A stretch of DNA of 64,000 nucleotides from Holophagales bacterium (GTDB lineage: Bacteria > Acidobacteriota > Thermoanaerobaculia > Multivoradales > Multivoraceae). The translations under genes were made by a program, and so were the position numbers. Of the stretch, positions 18,313 through 26,880 are shown in pieces (the first letter of the stretch is position 1; the number at the start of each line of letters is the position of its first letter). The stretch is taken from assembly GCA_009845425.1 (NCBI GenBank), contig VXZQ01000012.1:310001-374000 (forward strand), read 5' to 3'. The notes below the pieces were generated by a model, which did no database searches, was not told the origin of the DNA, and was given only the letters and a program-made list of their open reading frames with translations.

Positions 18313-19680
18313 ATGACGGACTACGACTACGACCTGTTCGTGATCGGCGCGGGCTCCGGCGGCGTGCGCGCCAGCCGGATGGCTGCCGGCTACGGCGCCC
18401 GGGTGGCGGTGGCCGAAGAGCGCTACCTGGGCGGCACCTGCGTCAACGTGGGCTGCGTGCCGAAGAAGCTGCTCGTCTGCGCTTCGGCCTTTGCCGACCA
18501 CTACCGCGAGGCCTCGGGTTTCGGCTGGACGGCGGGGCAGCCCGCTTTCGACTGGGGCCAGCTCATCGCGAACAAGAACCGGGAGATCGAGCGGCTCAAC
18601 GGGATCTACCGTGGCCTGCTCGACGGAGCCGGCGTCGAGCTGTTCGAGGGCCGGGCACGGCTCCTCGATCCGCACACGGTGGAGATCGACGGGGCGGATG
18701 GAGGCCGGCTGAGGGTGACGGCGGACCAGGTGCTGATCGCCGTCGGCAGTTGGCCCGACATGCCGACCATCCCGGGCATCGAGTACGCGATCAGTTCCAA
18801 CGAGGCGTTCTACCTGGAGCGCCTGCCGGAGCGCGTGGTGGTCGTCGGCGGCGGATACATCGGCGTCGAGTTTGCGGGCATCTTCGCCGGTCTCGGCAGT
18901 CAGGTGACTCTGATCTACCGCGGTCCGCTGTTCCTGCGCGGGTTCGACGAGGAGATCCGCGCCCGCCTGGCCGAGGAGATGAGGTCGCGGGGGATCGACC
19001 TCCGGTTCGACTGCCAGGTGGAGTCGATTGAAGGGTCGCCGGGAAGCGGGGACGATCTACTGCGACTTCACCTCGACGATGGCGACACGGTGGACTGCGG
19101 GGAGGTCCTCTACGCCACCGGCCGGAGGCCCCTGGTCGCCGACCTGGGACTAGAGAACTGCGGTGTGGCCCTCGGTGAGCAGGGCAAGATTGTCGTCGAC
19201 GAGTTCTCGCGCAGCAATGTGCCGAACATCTGGGCCATCGGCGACGTGACGGACCGGCTCAACCTGACTCCGGTCGCAATCCACGAGGCGATGTGCCTGG
19301 CTCGGACCCTGTTCGCCGGCGAGCCGACCGCGGTCGACCATGAGACCGTTGCCACCGCCGTCTTCAGTCAGCCGCCCCTGGCCGCCGTCGGCCTGACCGA
19401 GGAGGAAGCGCGGGCGCGGCACGACGAGGTCGACGTCTACAGGAGCCGGTTCCGGCCGCTCAAGCTGACGTTGACCGACAACCAGGAGCGCAACCTGGTC
19501 AAGCTGATCGTCGAGCGCTCCCGCGGCCGGGTGCTGGGCGCCCACATGCTGGGCGCGGACGCGCCGGAGATCATCCAGGGCCTCGCGGTAGCGGTGAAGA
19601 TGGGCGCGACGAAGGACGACTTCGACGCCGCGATGGCGATCCACCCGACCTCGGCCGAGGAGTTCGTCACGCTCCGTTGA
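18313..19680 (+). CDS. gor: Glutathione-disulfide reductase
   Basis: The product has 455 residues from the ATG at 18313. FAD-binding GAGSGGVRASRMAAGYG lies near the N terminus, the redox-active disulfide is in GGTCVNVGCVPKK (Cys43 and Cys48), and the NADPH Rossmann motif is VVGGGYIGVEFAGIFAG. The catalytic His-Glu pair is in AIHPTSAEEF near the C terminus. The GGTCVNVGCVPKK form is typical of glutathione reductases rather than lipoamide or mercuric reductases. The enzyme reduces glutathione disulfide with NADPH. gshB and a chaC-like gene directly downstream support the assignment. Confidence 0.9.
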   Translation: MTDYDYDLFVIGAGSGGVRASRMAAGYGARVAVAEERYLGGTCVNVGCVPKKLLVCASAFADHYREASGFGWTAGQPAFDWGQLIANKNREIERLNGIYRGLLDGAGVELFEGRARLLDPHTVEIDGADGGRLRVTADQVLIAVGSWPDMPTIPGIEYAISSNEAFYLERLPERVVVVGGGYIGVEFAGIFAGLGSQVTLIYRGPLFLRGFDEEIRARLAEEMRSRGIDLRFDCQVESIEGSPGSGDDLLRLHLDDGDTVDCGEVLYATGRRPLVADLGLENCGVALGEQGKIVVDEFSRSNVPNIWAIGDVTDRLNLTPVAIHEAMCLARTLFAGEPTAVDHETVATAVFSQPPLAAVGLTEEEARARHDEVDVYRSRFRPLKLTLTDNQERNLVKLIVERSRGRVLGAHMLGADAPEIIQGLAVAVKMGATKDDFDAAMAIHPTSAEEFVTLR

Positions 19681-19684
19681 CGGA

Positions 19685-20638
19685 TCAGCCGGCGTTGCGG
19701 CGGGCTTCCACTGCGTCGAGCACGTCGACTTCGAGGCGCGGTCCACCCAGGTCGGCGATCTCGCGCAGGCCGGTGGGGCTGGTCACGTTGACCTCGGTCA
19801 GCCAGCCGCCAATCACGTCGATGCCGGCGAAGACGATCCCGAGCCGCACGAGCTCCGGCCCGATCGCCGCGGCGATGTCGCGGTCGCGGTCGTCCACCTC
19901 CGTGGCCTCCGGCTGGCCGCCGACGTGGAAGTTCGCCCGCGACTCACCCTCGGCCGGCACCCTGAGCACGGCGCCGAGCGCCTCGCCTTCGACCAGAATG
20001 ACCCGCTTGTCGCCCTGCCGGATCTCCGGCAGGTAGCGCTGCGCCATGATGTAGCGGCTCTCGTGGCCGGTCGCAGCCTCCAGGATCGCGCTGGTGTTCC
20101 GGTCGCCGGCCTTCAGGTGGAAGATGCCCTCGCCGCCGGCGCCGTCGAGCGGTTTGACGATCATCTCGCCGCCCATCTCCTCCTGGAAGGCCAGCAGTTC
20201 CGCGATGCGCCGGGAGACGCGCGCCGGCGGGCAAACGGCCGGGAACCGAAGCGCGAACAGCTTCTCGTTCGCGTCGCGAAGCGACAGCGGGTCGTTCACC
20301 ACCAGGGTGCTCTTCGCCACCATGGAGAGCAGGTGGGTGGCGTAGAAGAACGCCATGTCGAAGGGCGGATCCTTCCGCATCCAGACGACGTCGAACTCGT
20401 CGAGAAAGGCGGCCCGGCCGGCCCCGATTTCGTACCAGGGTCCGCCGGAGACCGGGTCGACGGTGCGGGCGGGAATCACTTCCGCCCGCGGCCGGCCATC
20501 CGGGCCGAGTTCCAGGTTGTCGAGCGTGCAGACGGCGAGTTCGTGACCCCGGCGATCCGTCTCGCGCAGGAAGGCGATCGTCGTGTCCTTCTCGGGATCG
20601 AGACGCTCGATCGGATCGATGACGAAGAGGTGGCGCAT
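19685..20638 (-). CDS. gshB: Glutathione synthetase
   Basis: This 317-residue ATP-grasp enzyme matches GshB in length and order. It begins MRHLFVIDPIERLDPEKDT, with VVWMRKDPPFDMAFFYATHL near residue 85, the ATP-grasp glycine loop KPLDGAGGEGIF near 160, and FAGIDVIGGWLTEVNVTSPT near 275 carrying the magnesium ligands. It joins glycine to gamma-glutamylcysteine in the cytoplasm. It converges with gor (stops 4 bp apart) and diverges from the chaC-like gene. No gshA is in the window, so the first step of synthesis must be encoded elsewhere. Confidence 0.93.
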   Translation of the reverse strand: MRHLFVIDPIERLDPEKDTTIAFLRETDRRGHELAVCTLDNLELGPDGRPRAEVIPARTVDPVSGGPWYEIGAGRAAFLDEFDVVWMRKDPPFDMAFFYATHLLSMVAKSTLVVNDPLSLRDANEKLFALRFPAVCPPARVSRRIAELLAFQEEMGGEMIVKPLDGAGGEGIFHLKAGDRNTSAILEAATGHESRYIMAQRYLPEIRQGDKRVILVEGEALGAVLRVPAEGESRANFHVGGQPEATEVDDRDRDIAAAIGPELVRLGIVFAGIDVIGGWLTEVNVTSPTGLREIADLGGPRLEVDVLDAVEARRNAG

Positions 20639-20712
20639 CGGCGGTGGATGGGGAGAAACGGGCGGCGCAAGTTATCACGCGGTTGCTCCGGCCGAATCGG
20701 CGGCGCGGCCCG

Positions 20713-20718
20713 TACAAT
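20713..20718 (+). promoter_or_regulatory. Leaderless-type -10 element (TACAAT) for the chaC-like gene
   Basis: TACAAT ends 8 nt before the GTG at 20727 and supports that start over upstream in-frame codons that would overlap gshB. Confidence 0.5.
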
Positions 20719-20726
20719 CCGACGCC

Positions 20727-21290
20727 GTGGACCGGCCCGATCCATGCTGGCTCTTCGGCTACGGCTCGCTGATCTTCCGCCCGGCGATCCCCTTTGCGGA
20801 GCGCCGACCGGCTCGCGTCCGGGGGTGGATCCGGCGTTTCTGGCAGTGGTCGACAGACCACCGCGGCGAACCCTGGCGGCCCGGCCGGGTGGTCACCCTG
20901 GCGCCCGCGCCGGACCACTGCTGCTTGGGGGTCGCCTACCGGCTCGCCCAGGCGGACACCGAGGCCATCCTCGCCGACCTGGACATACGCGAACGGGGCG
21001 GCTACGTCCGCATGGAGATCGAGCTTGAACTGCGGGACCCTGCCCAGCAGGCGTCGGACGCTTCGCCGGCGTCGCCACGAGTCGTGACGGGCCTCACGTA
21101 CCAGGCCTGGCCTGGCAACCGGAACTACGCCGGCCCGGCGCCGCTGGCCGAGATCGCGGCTCAGGTCCTGGAAGCGACAGGTCCGAGCGGTACGAACGCC
21201 GACTACGTGCGGGACCTCGACGCCGCACTCAATGCTCTCGGCCTCGAGGACTCGCACGTGGCGGCCGTGGCTGTCATGTGCCGTGAGTAG
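20727..21290 (+). CDS. ChaC-like gamma-glutamylcyclotransferase
   Basis: With GTG at 20727 the protein has 187 residues. It opens with CWLFGYGSLIFRPA, the ChaC substrate-binding loop, and has LDIRERGGYVR near residue 86 containing the Glu expected to act as the general acid/base. The C terminus has GTNADYVRDLDAALNALG, as in ChaC proteins. The family degrades glutathione to 5-oxoproline and Cys-Gly in the cytoplasm. Its place beside gor and gshB gives a compact set for synthesis, reduction and breakdown of glutathione. Confidence 0.87.
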   Translation: MDRPDPCWLFGYGSLIFRPAIPFAERRPARVRGWIRRFWQWSTDHRGEPWRPGRVVTLAPAPDHCCLGVAYRLAQADTEAILADLDIRERGGYVRMEIELELRDPAQQASDASPASPRVVTGLTYQAWPGNRNYAGPAPLAEIAAQVLEATGPSGTNADYVRDLDAALNALGLEDSHVAAVAVMCRE

Positions 21291-21352
21291 ACCACCGCAA
21301 ACCGGCGCCGCCCTCCGGCCCCAGGCGGGCACGGTCCGCGGCAGCTCTAGCG

Positions 21353-22642
21353 TCAGTCGACAATCGCCTGCATCACGGCGTTCTGGAAGTCGGCGCGGAG
21401 CGGACCGCCCGGTGTCTGCACCATCAGAACCGCGGTCAGATCCTCCCGCGGATCGACCCAGTAGCTCGTGCCGAACGCGCCGACCCAGCCGAAGCTGCCG
21501 GTGGACCTGTGGTCGCCTCGCGCCGCGACGCCGTCGAGCACGACGTCCACGGCGAGTCCGAACCCCATCCCGACCGCCCCCGCCTTCTCGTACAGGTCGC
21601 CGACGTGATTCGAACCCATCAGTTCGACGGTCCGGGAGCCCAGCAGCCGCGTGCCGTTCAGCTCCCCGCCGTTGACCAGCATCTGGGCGAACTGAAGGTA
21701 GTCCTCAGCCGTCGACCAGAGTCCGCCGCCTCCCCCGTGCAGCGTCGTCGTGGCCAGCCATTCCGGCAGAGCCGGGCGGGGCTCGAGTCCGTCGGGGGTG
21801 CGAACGTAGAGGGTCACGACCCGCTGCCTCTTGTCCTCCGGCACGTTGAAGGCGGTGTCCTTCATTCCCAGGGGCTCGAATACCCGTAGCCGCAGGAACT
21901 CGTCGAACGTGAGACCCGAGGCCACCTCCACGATATGCCCCAGCGTGTCGATCCCCGCCAGCCCGCTGTACGCCCAGCGGGTGCCCGGCTGGAAGTCGAG
22001 GGGGACCCCTCCCAGAGCAGCCGCCCAATCCGCGACGGTGCCGGTCAGGTCGCGAGGAGCGATGCGTGCTGTCGCCTCGCCTGCCGCGCCGAAGCTGCCC
22101 AGGCCCGACGTATGGGTGATCAGATCGTGCACCGTGATCTCGCGCTTTGCGGGCACGGTGTAGATGTCGCCTTCCTCGGCCCCGGCGTCTGACCGCGGTA
22201 TCGCGACCTTCGTGTGCTTGAACTCCGGAATGAAGCGGGACACTGGATCCGAGAGGCGGGCCTTCCCCTCCTCCACGAGCATCAGGACGGCGACGGCGGT
22301 CACCGGTTTCGTCATCGAGGCGATCGGGAAGATGGTGTCCTTGCGCATCGGTGCGTTTGCCTCGATGTCCTTCAGGCCTCGCGCCTCGAAGTGGGCGACG
22401 CGGCCGCGACGCGCGACGACGGAGACAGCGCCCGAGATCTGCTTCGTGTCGATGGCGCGCTGGATCATCTCGCCGACTCGCTCGAGACGTTTCGCGGACA
22501 ACCCCACGTCCTCCGGCACCCCGGCGGGCACCTGGGCTCCGGTCGTCGCGACCGCGAGCAGGAAGACGAGGACGAACGCCACCGGCCACCGCGGGCAGGC
22601 GCCGTCACGGGCACTGTTGGCGCGCACCGGTAACTCCTTCAC
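21353..22642 (-). CDS. Exported serine hydrolase, class C beta-lactamase/esterase family
   Basis: The GTG start gives 429 residues with a signal peptide ending near TTGAQVP (about 38). The SxxK catalytic motif is SMTK in FPIASMTKPVTA, the YxN-type position reads YSG, and HGGGGGLWSTAEDY sits in the late region. This pattern matches class C-fold esterases and D-aminopeptidases rather than true resistance enzymes, so the substrate is open. A possible -10 (TAGGCT, 22663-22668 on the minus strand) lies 20 nt upstream. The gene is followed convergently by the chaC-like gene. Confidence 0.87.
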   Translation of the reverse strand: MKELPVRANSARDGACPRWPVAFVLVFLLAVATTGAQVPAGVPEDVGLSAKRLERVGEMIQRAIDTKQISGAVSVVARRGRVAHFEARGLKDIEANAPMRKDTIFPIASMTKPVTAVAVLMLVEEGKARLSDPVSRFIPEFKHTKVAIPRSDAGAEEGDIYTVPAKREITVHDLITHTSGLGSFGAAGEATARIAPRDLTGTVADWAAALGGVPLDFQPGTRWAYSGLAGIDTLGHIVEVASGLTFDEFLRLRVFEPLGMKDTAFNVPEDKRQRVVTLYVRTPDGLEPRPALPEWLATTTLHGGGGGLWSTAEDYLQFAQMLVNGGELNGTRLLGSRTVELMGSNHVGDLYEKAGAVGMGFGLAVDVVLDGVAARGDHRSTGSFGWVGAFGTSYWVDPREDLTAVLMVQTPGGPLRADFQNAVMQAIVD

Positions 22643-22678
22643 TAGAGGATCAACCGACTCGAAGCCTATACGGCCGCG

Positions 22679-24313
22679 CTACGGTGCCATCGAGCCGGTG
22701 ACGCCGACCGCGCGGCCGCGCGGATCGATCAGCACGCCGGGGTTCATCAGGCCGTCGGGGTCGACCGCCGCCTTGGCGCCGGCGAGTGCCCGGGCGAAGA
22801 CGTCGGGGCGCTGGCGGTCGTAGCCGGCCGGCCGGTGGTCGCGGCCGACGGCGTGGTGGTGCGTCACCGTGCCGCCGGCGTCGACGACCGCCTCGTTCGC
22901 GGCGAGCTTGATCTCACGCCACTGGTCCGCGAGACGATCCCAGTCGCCCAGCGCCGAGAACGTGAAGTAGGGGGCGGGTCCGTCCGGGTAGACATGGGTG
23001 AAGCGGCAGGTGACGCGTCCCGGCCTGCCGGTCGCCTGCTCGAGGATCTCGGGGGTCCGGGCCATGATCCGGGCGTGGAAGTCGGCGAAGCGGTCCCAGG
23101 TGATCGCGGTCTCGAAGGTATCGCCGATCAACCCCAGGGGCACGCCGACCTCCCGGAAGTAAGGCCCCTTGATGAAGGCGTCGCGCCAGGCCCCGGCGGC
23201 GCCCTCGCGATGGGACCGCCCGGCCGAGGCGCTGTGGTCGCCGCCGCAATCCGCCGTCAACTCAAGCGCCCGCTTCATCCACGCGTCGACCGGGTGATCG
23301 GCGGACTCGAAGCCGAGGACGAGCAGAGAGGTCGAGCCGTCGCCGGCGCCGGCGGTGGCGGTCTCCTGGGCGTCGATCAGGCGGCAGTTCGAGGGGTAGA
23401 GCCCGCTCTGGGCCAGCATTCGCACGGCCTCGGCCGCGCTCGCGTAGTCGGCGAAGTGGACTGCCGCCGAGCCGCGATACGTGGGCCGGTCCTGGAGCCG
23501 CATCCAGGCCTCCGTGATGACCCCCAGGATGCCCTCCGAGCCGATGACCATTCGGTCGGGCGAGGGCCCGGCGCCCGAACCTGGCAATCGCCGCGTTTCC
23601 ATGGTGCCCTGTGGCGTGACCGTCGTCGTCGCCTCGACGAAGTCGTCGATGTGCGTGTAGAGGCTGGCGAAGTGGCCGCCCGAGCGGGTCGCGATCCAGC
23701 CGCCCAGGGTGGAGTGTTCGAAGCTCTGCGGGAAGTGACGCAGCGTCAGGCCGTGCTCACGGAGCTGCGCCTCGATGTGTGGGCCACGCGCGCCGCCCTG
23801 GATGCGCGCGGCCCGGCTCGCGCGGTCGACCTCGAGCACCCGGTTGAGCTTCATCAGATCGATCGTCACCGCGCCGGCATAGCTGTCGCCGACCGCCGGT
23901 TCGACGCCGCCGACGACGCTCGAACCGCCGCCGAAGGGGATCGCCGCGGCGCCGGCGTCGCCGGCCCAGTCGAGGACGCGGACGACGTCCTCGGTCGTCG
24001 CCGGGTAGGCGACGAGATCGGGCGGTTCCGGAACCTCGCGGCGGAACATCCGCACCGCGTCCGGAAAGGACTTGCCGTAGGCGTGGAGGAGACGCTCGTA
24101 CGGGTCGTCCCGGAACAGGTTCCCAAGTGACGAAGGCGGCTTGAGTCGCGGAGCACGCAGGTCGAAGTCGTCGACCCGAGGCACGTTTGCGCGGGGCTCT
24201 AGCGGAACCCCGAAGCGCTCCTCGGTCTGGGATCGGAAGGTCTCGGCCTCCGCTGCGGTCAGCCCCTGCCCTTCGTAACCCCAACCACAGAGCTTGCGTC
24301 TTGCGTCCTTCAC
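22679..24313 (-). CDS. FAD-linked oxidase resembling alkyldihydroxyacetonephosphate synthase
   Basis: I chose the GTG at 24313 because GGGAGG lies exactly 6 nt upstream; an ATG 12 codons earlier has no such site. The 544-residue product begins VKDARRKLCGWGYEGQG, like AGPS-type proteins. The FAD domain has IPFGGGSSVVGGVEP near 130 and HSTLGGWIATRSGGHFAS near 205, and the AGPS active-site His cluster appears as HHHAVGRDHRP near 482. AGPS exchanges an acyl for an alkyl chain in ether-lipid synthesis; bacterial relatives are often of unproven function. No acyl-DHAP acyltransferase is adjacent. Confidence 0.82.
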   Translation of the reverse strand: MKDARRKLCGWGYEGQGLTAAEAETFRSQTEERFGVPLEPRANVPRVDDFDLRAPRLKPPSSLGNLFRDDPYERLLHAYGKSFPDAVRMFRREVPEPPDLVAYPATTEDVVRVLDWAGDAGAAAIPFGGGSSVVGGVEPAVGDSYAGAVTIDLMKLNRVLEVDRASRAARIQGGARGPHIEAQLREHGLTLRHFPQSFEHSTLGGWIATRSGGHFASLYTHIDDFVEATTTVTPQGTMETRRLPGSGAGPSPDRMVIGSEGILGVITEAWMRLQDRPTYRGSAAVHFADYASAAEAVRMLAQSGLYPSNCRLIDAQETATAGAGDGSTSLLVLGFESADHPVDAWMKRALELTADCGGDHSASAGRSHREGAAGAWRDAFIKGPYFREVGVPLGLIGDTFETAITWDRFADFHARIMARTPEILEQATGRPGRVTCRFTHVYPDGPAPYFTFSALGDWDRLADQWREIKLAANEAVVDAGGTVTHHHAVGRDHRPAGYDRQRPDVFARALAGAKAAVDPDGLMNPGVLIDPRGRAVGVTGSMAP

Positions 24314-24411
24314 AGTGAACCTCCCGGACGGCGCAGGATAGCGGAGCATCTACCGCCCCGAAACTCCTCGCAGGCTCGGTGTTTCGGCCCATCCCGTCCT
24401 CTCCCAGGCGC

Positions 24412-24450
24412 TTGAGCCGCGGACTTGCTTTGCTGCGTCTCGCGGCTGAA
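24412..24450. promoter_or_regulatory. Inverted repeat upstream of the carboxyltransferase gene
   Basis: Ten-base arms at 24412-24421 and 24441-24450 pair with one mismatch (perfect core AGCCGCG/CGCGGCT) around a 19-base spacer, just before the probable -10 element. It could be an operator. The rest of the 157-bp divergent gap (24314-24470) holds the GGGAGG site and a possible -10 (TATCCT, 24335-24340, minus) of the FAD enzyme and no small gene. Confidence 0.35.
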
Positions 24451-24455
24451 GCCCC

Positions 24456-24461
24456 TAGAAT
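24456..24461 (+). promoter_or_regulatory. Leaderless-type -10 element (TAGAAT) for the carboxyltransferase gene
   Basis: TAGAAT ends 9 nt before the ATG at 24471. No ribosome site lies in between. Confidence 0.5.
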
Positions 24462-24470
24462 CCCCGTCCA

Positions 24471-26024
24471 ATGTCCTGGCAGCCCGAGGTCGACGAGATC
24501 GAACGCCGCCGGCGCCTGGCGCTGGAGATGGGCGGCGAGGAGGCGGTGGAGCGCCAGCACGAGCGCGGACGCCTCACGGTGCGCGAGCGGATCGAGCGGG
24601 TCGCCGACCCGGGGTCGTTCGTCGAGGAGGGCCGTCAGGCCGGCGCCGCCGAAGTCGACGAGAAGGGCCGAGTCGTCGCGTTCACGCCGGCGAACTACGT
24701 CGTCGGCTTTGCCGATGTCGACGGACGGCAGGCGATCGTGGCCGGCGAGGACTTCACCCAGGCCGGTGGTTCGCCGTCGCCGGCCGGGCTGCGCAAGAGC
24801 ATCTACTCGGAGGAGCTCGCCCTCAAGTACCGGCTGCCCCTGGTGCGCTTCCTCGAAGGCGGCGGCGGCAGCGTGCGCGGCAGCGCCGGCCGCCAGAAAG
24901 GGGCGCCGAAGACGCCGCCACGACCGATGGGCGAGCCGGTTTACTCGCGGGCGCGTTTCTGGTCGATCGCCGAGATCCTGCGGACCGTGCCGGTGGCCTC
25001 GATCGGTGTCGGTGCCGTTGCGGGGTTCCCCGCGGCGCGCCTGGTCGCGTCCCACTTCTCGGTGATGACCCGGCACACCGCCCAGATCCTGATCGGCGGC
25101 CCGGCGCTGGTCGAGCGGGCGCTGGGCGAGAAGAAGACGAAGGACGAGCTCGGCGGCTGGCAGGTCCACAGTCGCAGCGGCGTCGTCGACAACGTGGCCG
25201 AGGACGAGGACGACGCGATGGCCCAGGTCCGTCGCTTCCTGAGCTACCTGCCCTCGAACGTCGACACCCTACCGCCGCGGCGGAAGTCGGGTGATCCGGC
25301 CGACCGCCGCGAAGAACGACTGCTCGAGATCGTGCCGCGTGACCGTCGCTTCCTCTACGACATGCGCGAGTTGATCTCGCTCGTCGTCGACCGCGACAGC
25401 TTCTTCGAGATGACGGCGGGTTACGGACCGTCGCAGATCACCGGCCTGGCCCGGGTCGACGGCCACACGGTGGGCGTGGTCGCGAACGACTGCAAGCACA
25501 TCGGCGGCGCGATGGACGCCGCCGGGGCGCAGAAGTTCCGGCGCTTCGTCGAGTTCTGCGAGACCTTCCACCTGCCGATCCTCAGTCTGGTCGACGAGCC
25601 CGGCTTCATGATCGGCTCGGAGTCCGAGGCGTCCGGCACGATCCGCTACGGCATGGAGGCGATCGCGGCGACCGTGAGGACCACCGTGCCCTGGTGCGCC
25701 GTGCAGATCCGCAAGTCCTACGGCGTTGCCGCGGCGGCGCACTACGGCCCCGGCGGCCGGGTGCTGATCTGGCCCTCGGCCGAGAGCGGCGCGCTGCCGA
25801 TCGAGGGCGGCGTGGCGGTCGCCTTCCGGCGAGAGATCGCCGCGGCGCCCGACCCGGACAAGAAGCGGGCCGAACTGGAGGCCGAGTTCGCCAAGCGGCG
25901 AACGCCTTTTCCGCGGGCCGAGGGTTTCTCGGTCCATGACCTGATCGACCCCCGCGGCACGCGCGCCGAGGTGGTCAAGTGGCTGAAGCTGTCGGAGCCG
26001 CTGCTCGCGTCGCGGGTGCGGTGA
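24471..26024 (+). CDS. Acyl-CoA carboxylase carboxyltransferase (beta) subunit
   Basis: The 517-residue protein spans both halves of a biotin-dependent carboxyltransferase. The N-terminal half has ERGRLTVRERIERVADPGSF and the acyl-CoA pocket EGGGGSVRG; the C-terminal half has CKHIGGAMDAAGAQKFRRFV, VDEPGFMIGSESEASGTIR and a Gly-rich YGPGGRVLIWPSAESG. It transfers carboxyl from carboxybiotin to an acyl-CoA such as propionyl- or methylcrotonyl-CoA. The biotin carboxylase/carrier subunit is not in the window. The DUF1080 gene follows 20 bp later. Confidence 0.9.
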   Translation: MSWQPEVDEIERRRRLALEMGGEEAVERQHERGRLTVRERIERVADPGSFVEEGRQAGAAEVDEKGRVVAFTPANYVVGFADVDGRQAIVAGEDFTQAGGSPSPAGLRKSIYSEELALKYRLPLVRFLEGGGGSVRGSAGRQKGAPKTPPRPMGEPVYSRARFWSIAEILRTVPVASIGVGAVAGFPAARLVASHFSVMTRHTAQILIGGPALVERALGEKKTKDELGGWQVHSRSGVVDNVAEDEDDAMAQVRRFLSYLPSNVDTLPPRRKSGDPADRREERLLEIVPRDRRFLYDMRELISLVVDRDSFFEMTAGYGPSQITGLARVDGHTVGVVANDCKHIGGAMDAAGAQKFRRFVEFCETFHLPILSLVDEPGFMIGSESEASGTIRYGMEAIAATVRTTVPWCAVQIRKSYGVAAAAHYGPGGRVLIWPSAESGALPIEGGVAVAFRREIAAAPDPDKKRAELEAEFAKRRTPFPRAEGFSVHDLIDPRGTRAEVVKWLKLSEPLLASRVR

Positions 26025-26044
26025 GGATTCTCAAGGAGGCCGGA

Positions 26045-26866
26045 ATGCCTGTGAACCGAAAGAAGAGAACGTCGTGTGCCACCCTGGCGACGGGCCTGCT
26101 GCTGACCGCGGCCGCCGCCGCCCAGCAACAGCCGATCGGCTACGAGGACACCCCAAAGCTGCCGGGATTGCCCTGGAAAGTGCACGACCCGAACCGGCCG
26201 GTGCCGCCGGTCGTCGCTCCGGGGGCCTCGTTCAGTGACATGGCGGCTGCTCCCGCCGACGCGGTCGTGCTGTTCGATGGGACGGACCTCTCCAAGTGGC
26301 AGAAGCCGAACGGCGACGAACCCGAGTGGAAGGTCGAGAACGGGTACATGGAGGTCACGTCGACCGGGTCGATCCGCACCCGGGACGAGTTCGGCGACTT
26401 TCAGCTCCACCTGGAGTTCGCGACGCCGGCCAAGGTCGAGAGCAACAGCCAGGGCCGCGGCAACAGCGGCGTGATGCTCTACGGCGACTACGAGGTCCAG
26501 ATCCTCGACTCGTACGAGAACCGGTCCTACGCCGACGGACAGGCGGGCGCGCTCTACGGCCAGACGCCGCCGATGGTCAACTCTTCGCGAGCCCCGGGCG
26601 TCTGGCAGACCTACGACATCATCTTCGAGGCGCCGCGCTGGAAGGATGGCGAACTCGTCAAGAAGGCGAACGTCACCGTGCTCCACAACGGTGTCGTCAT
26701 CCATCACAAGAAGGAGTACATCGGTCGGACGATCCACCGCCGGGTCGGCGTCTACGACCGCCCGCACGAGCCGCGCGGCTGGATCGGTCTCCAGGACCAC
26801 CGGAACCCGACCCGCTTCCGCAACGTCTGGATCCGCGAGCTTCCGGGCTACGACAGCGGCGGCTGA
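26045..26866 (+). CDS. Exported DUF1080 (3-keto-disaccharide hydrolase-like) protein
   Basis: The product has 273 residues with AAGGAGG 5 nt before the ATG. A signal peptide ends near AAAAQQQ (about 28). The DUF1080 lectin-like fold shows LFDGTDLSKWQ near residue 78, WKVENGYMEV, then GNSGVMLYGDYEVQILDSYE and the terminal GWIGLQDHRNPTRFRNVWIR, all family hallmarks. Some members hydrolyse 3-keto-glycosides in the periplasm; whether this one does is unknown. It probably co-transcribes with the carboxyltransferase, although no functional link is obvious. Confidence 0.88.
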   Translation: MPVNRKKRTSCATLATGLLLTAAAAAQQQPIGYEDTPKLPGLPWKVHDPNRPVPPVVAPGASFSDMAAAPADAVVLFDGTDLSKWQKPNGDEPEWKVENGYMEVTSTGSIRTRDEFGDFQLHLEFATPAKVESNSQGRGNSGVMLYGDYEVQILDSYENRSYADGQAGALYGQTPPMVNSSRAPGVWQTYDIIFEAPRWKDGELVKKANVTVLHNGVVIHHKKEYIGRTIHRRVGVYDRPHEPRGWIGLQDHRNPTRFRNVWIRELPGYDSGG

Positions 26867-26880
26867 GGCATCCGGCACTC

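Noticed and set aside
21353..22642. Antibiotic-resistance beta-lactamase
   Set aside because: The SxxK family also contains esterases and peptidases, and this sequence is closer to those; no resistance context is present.
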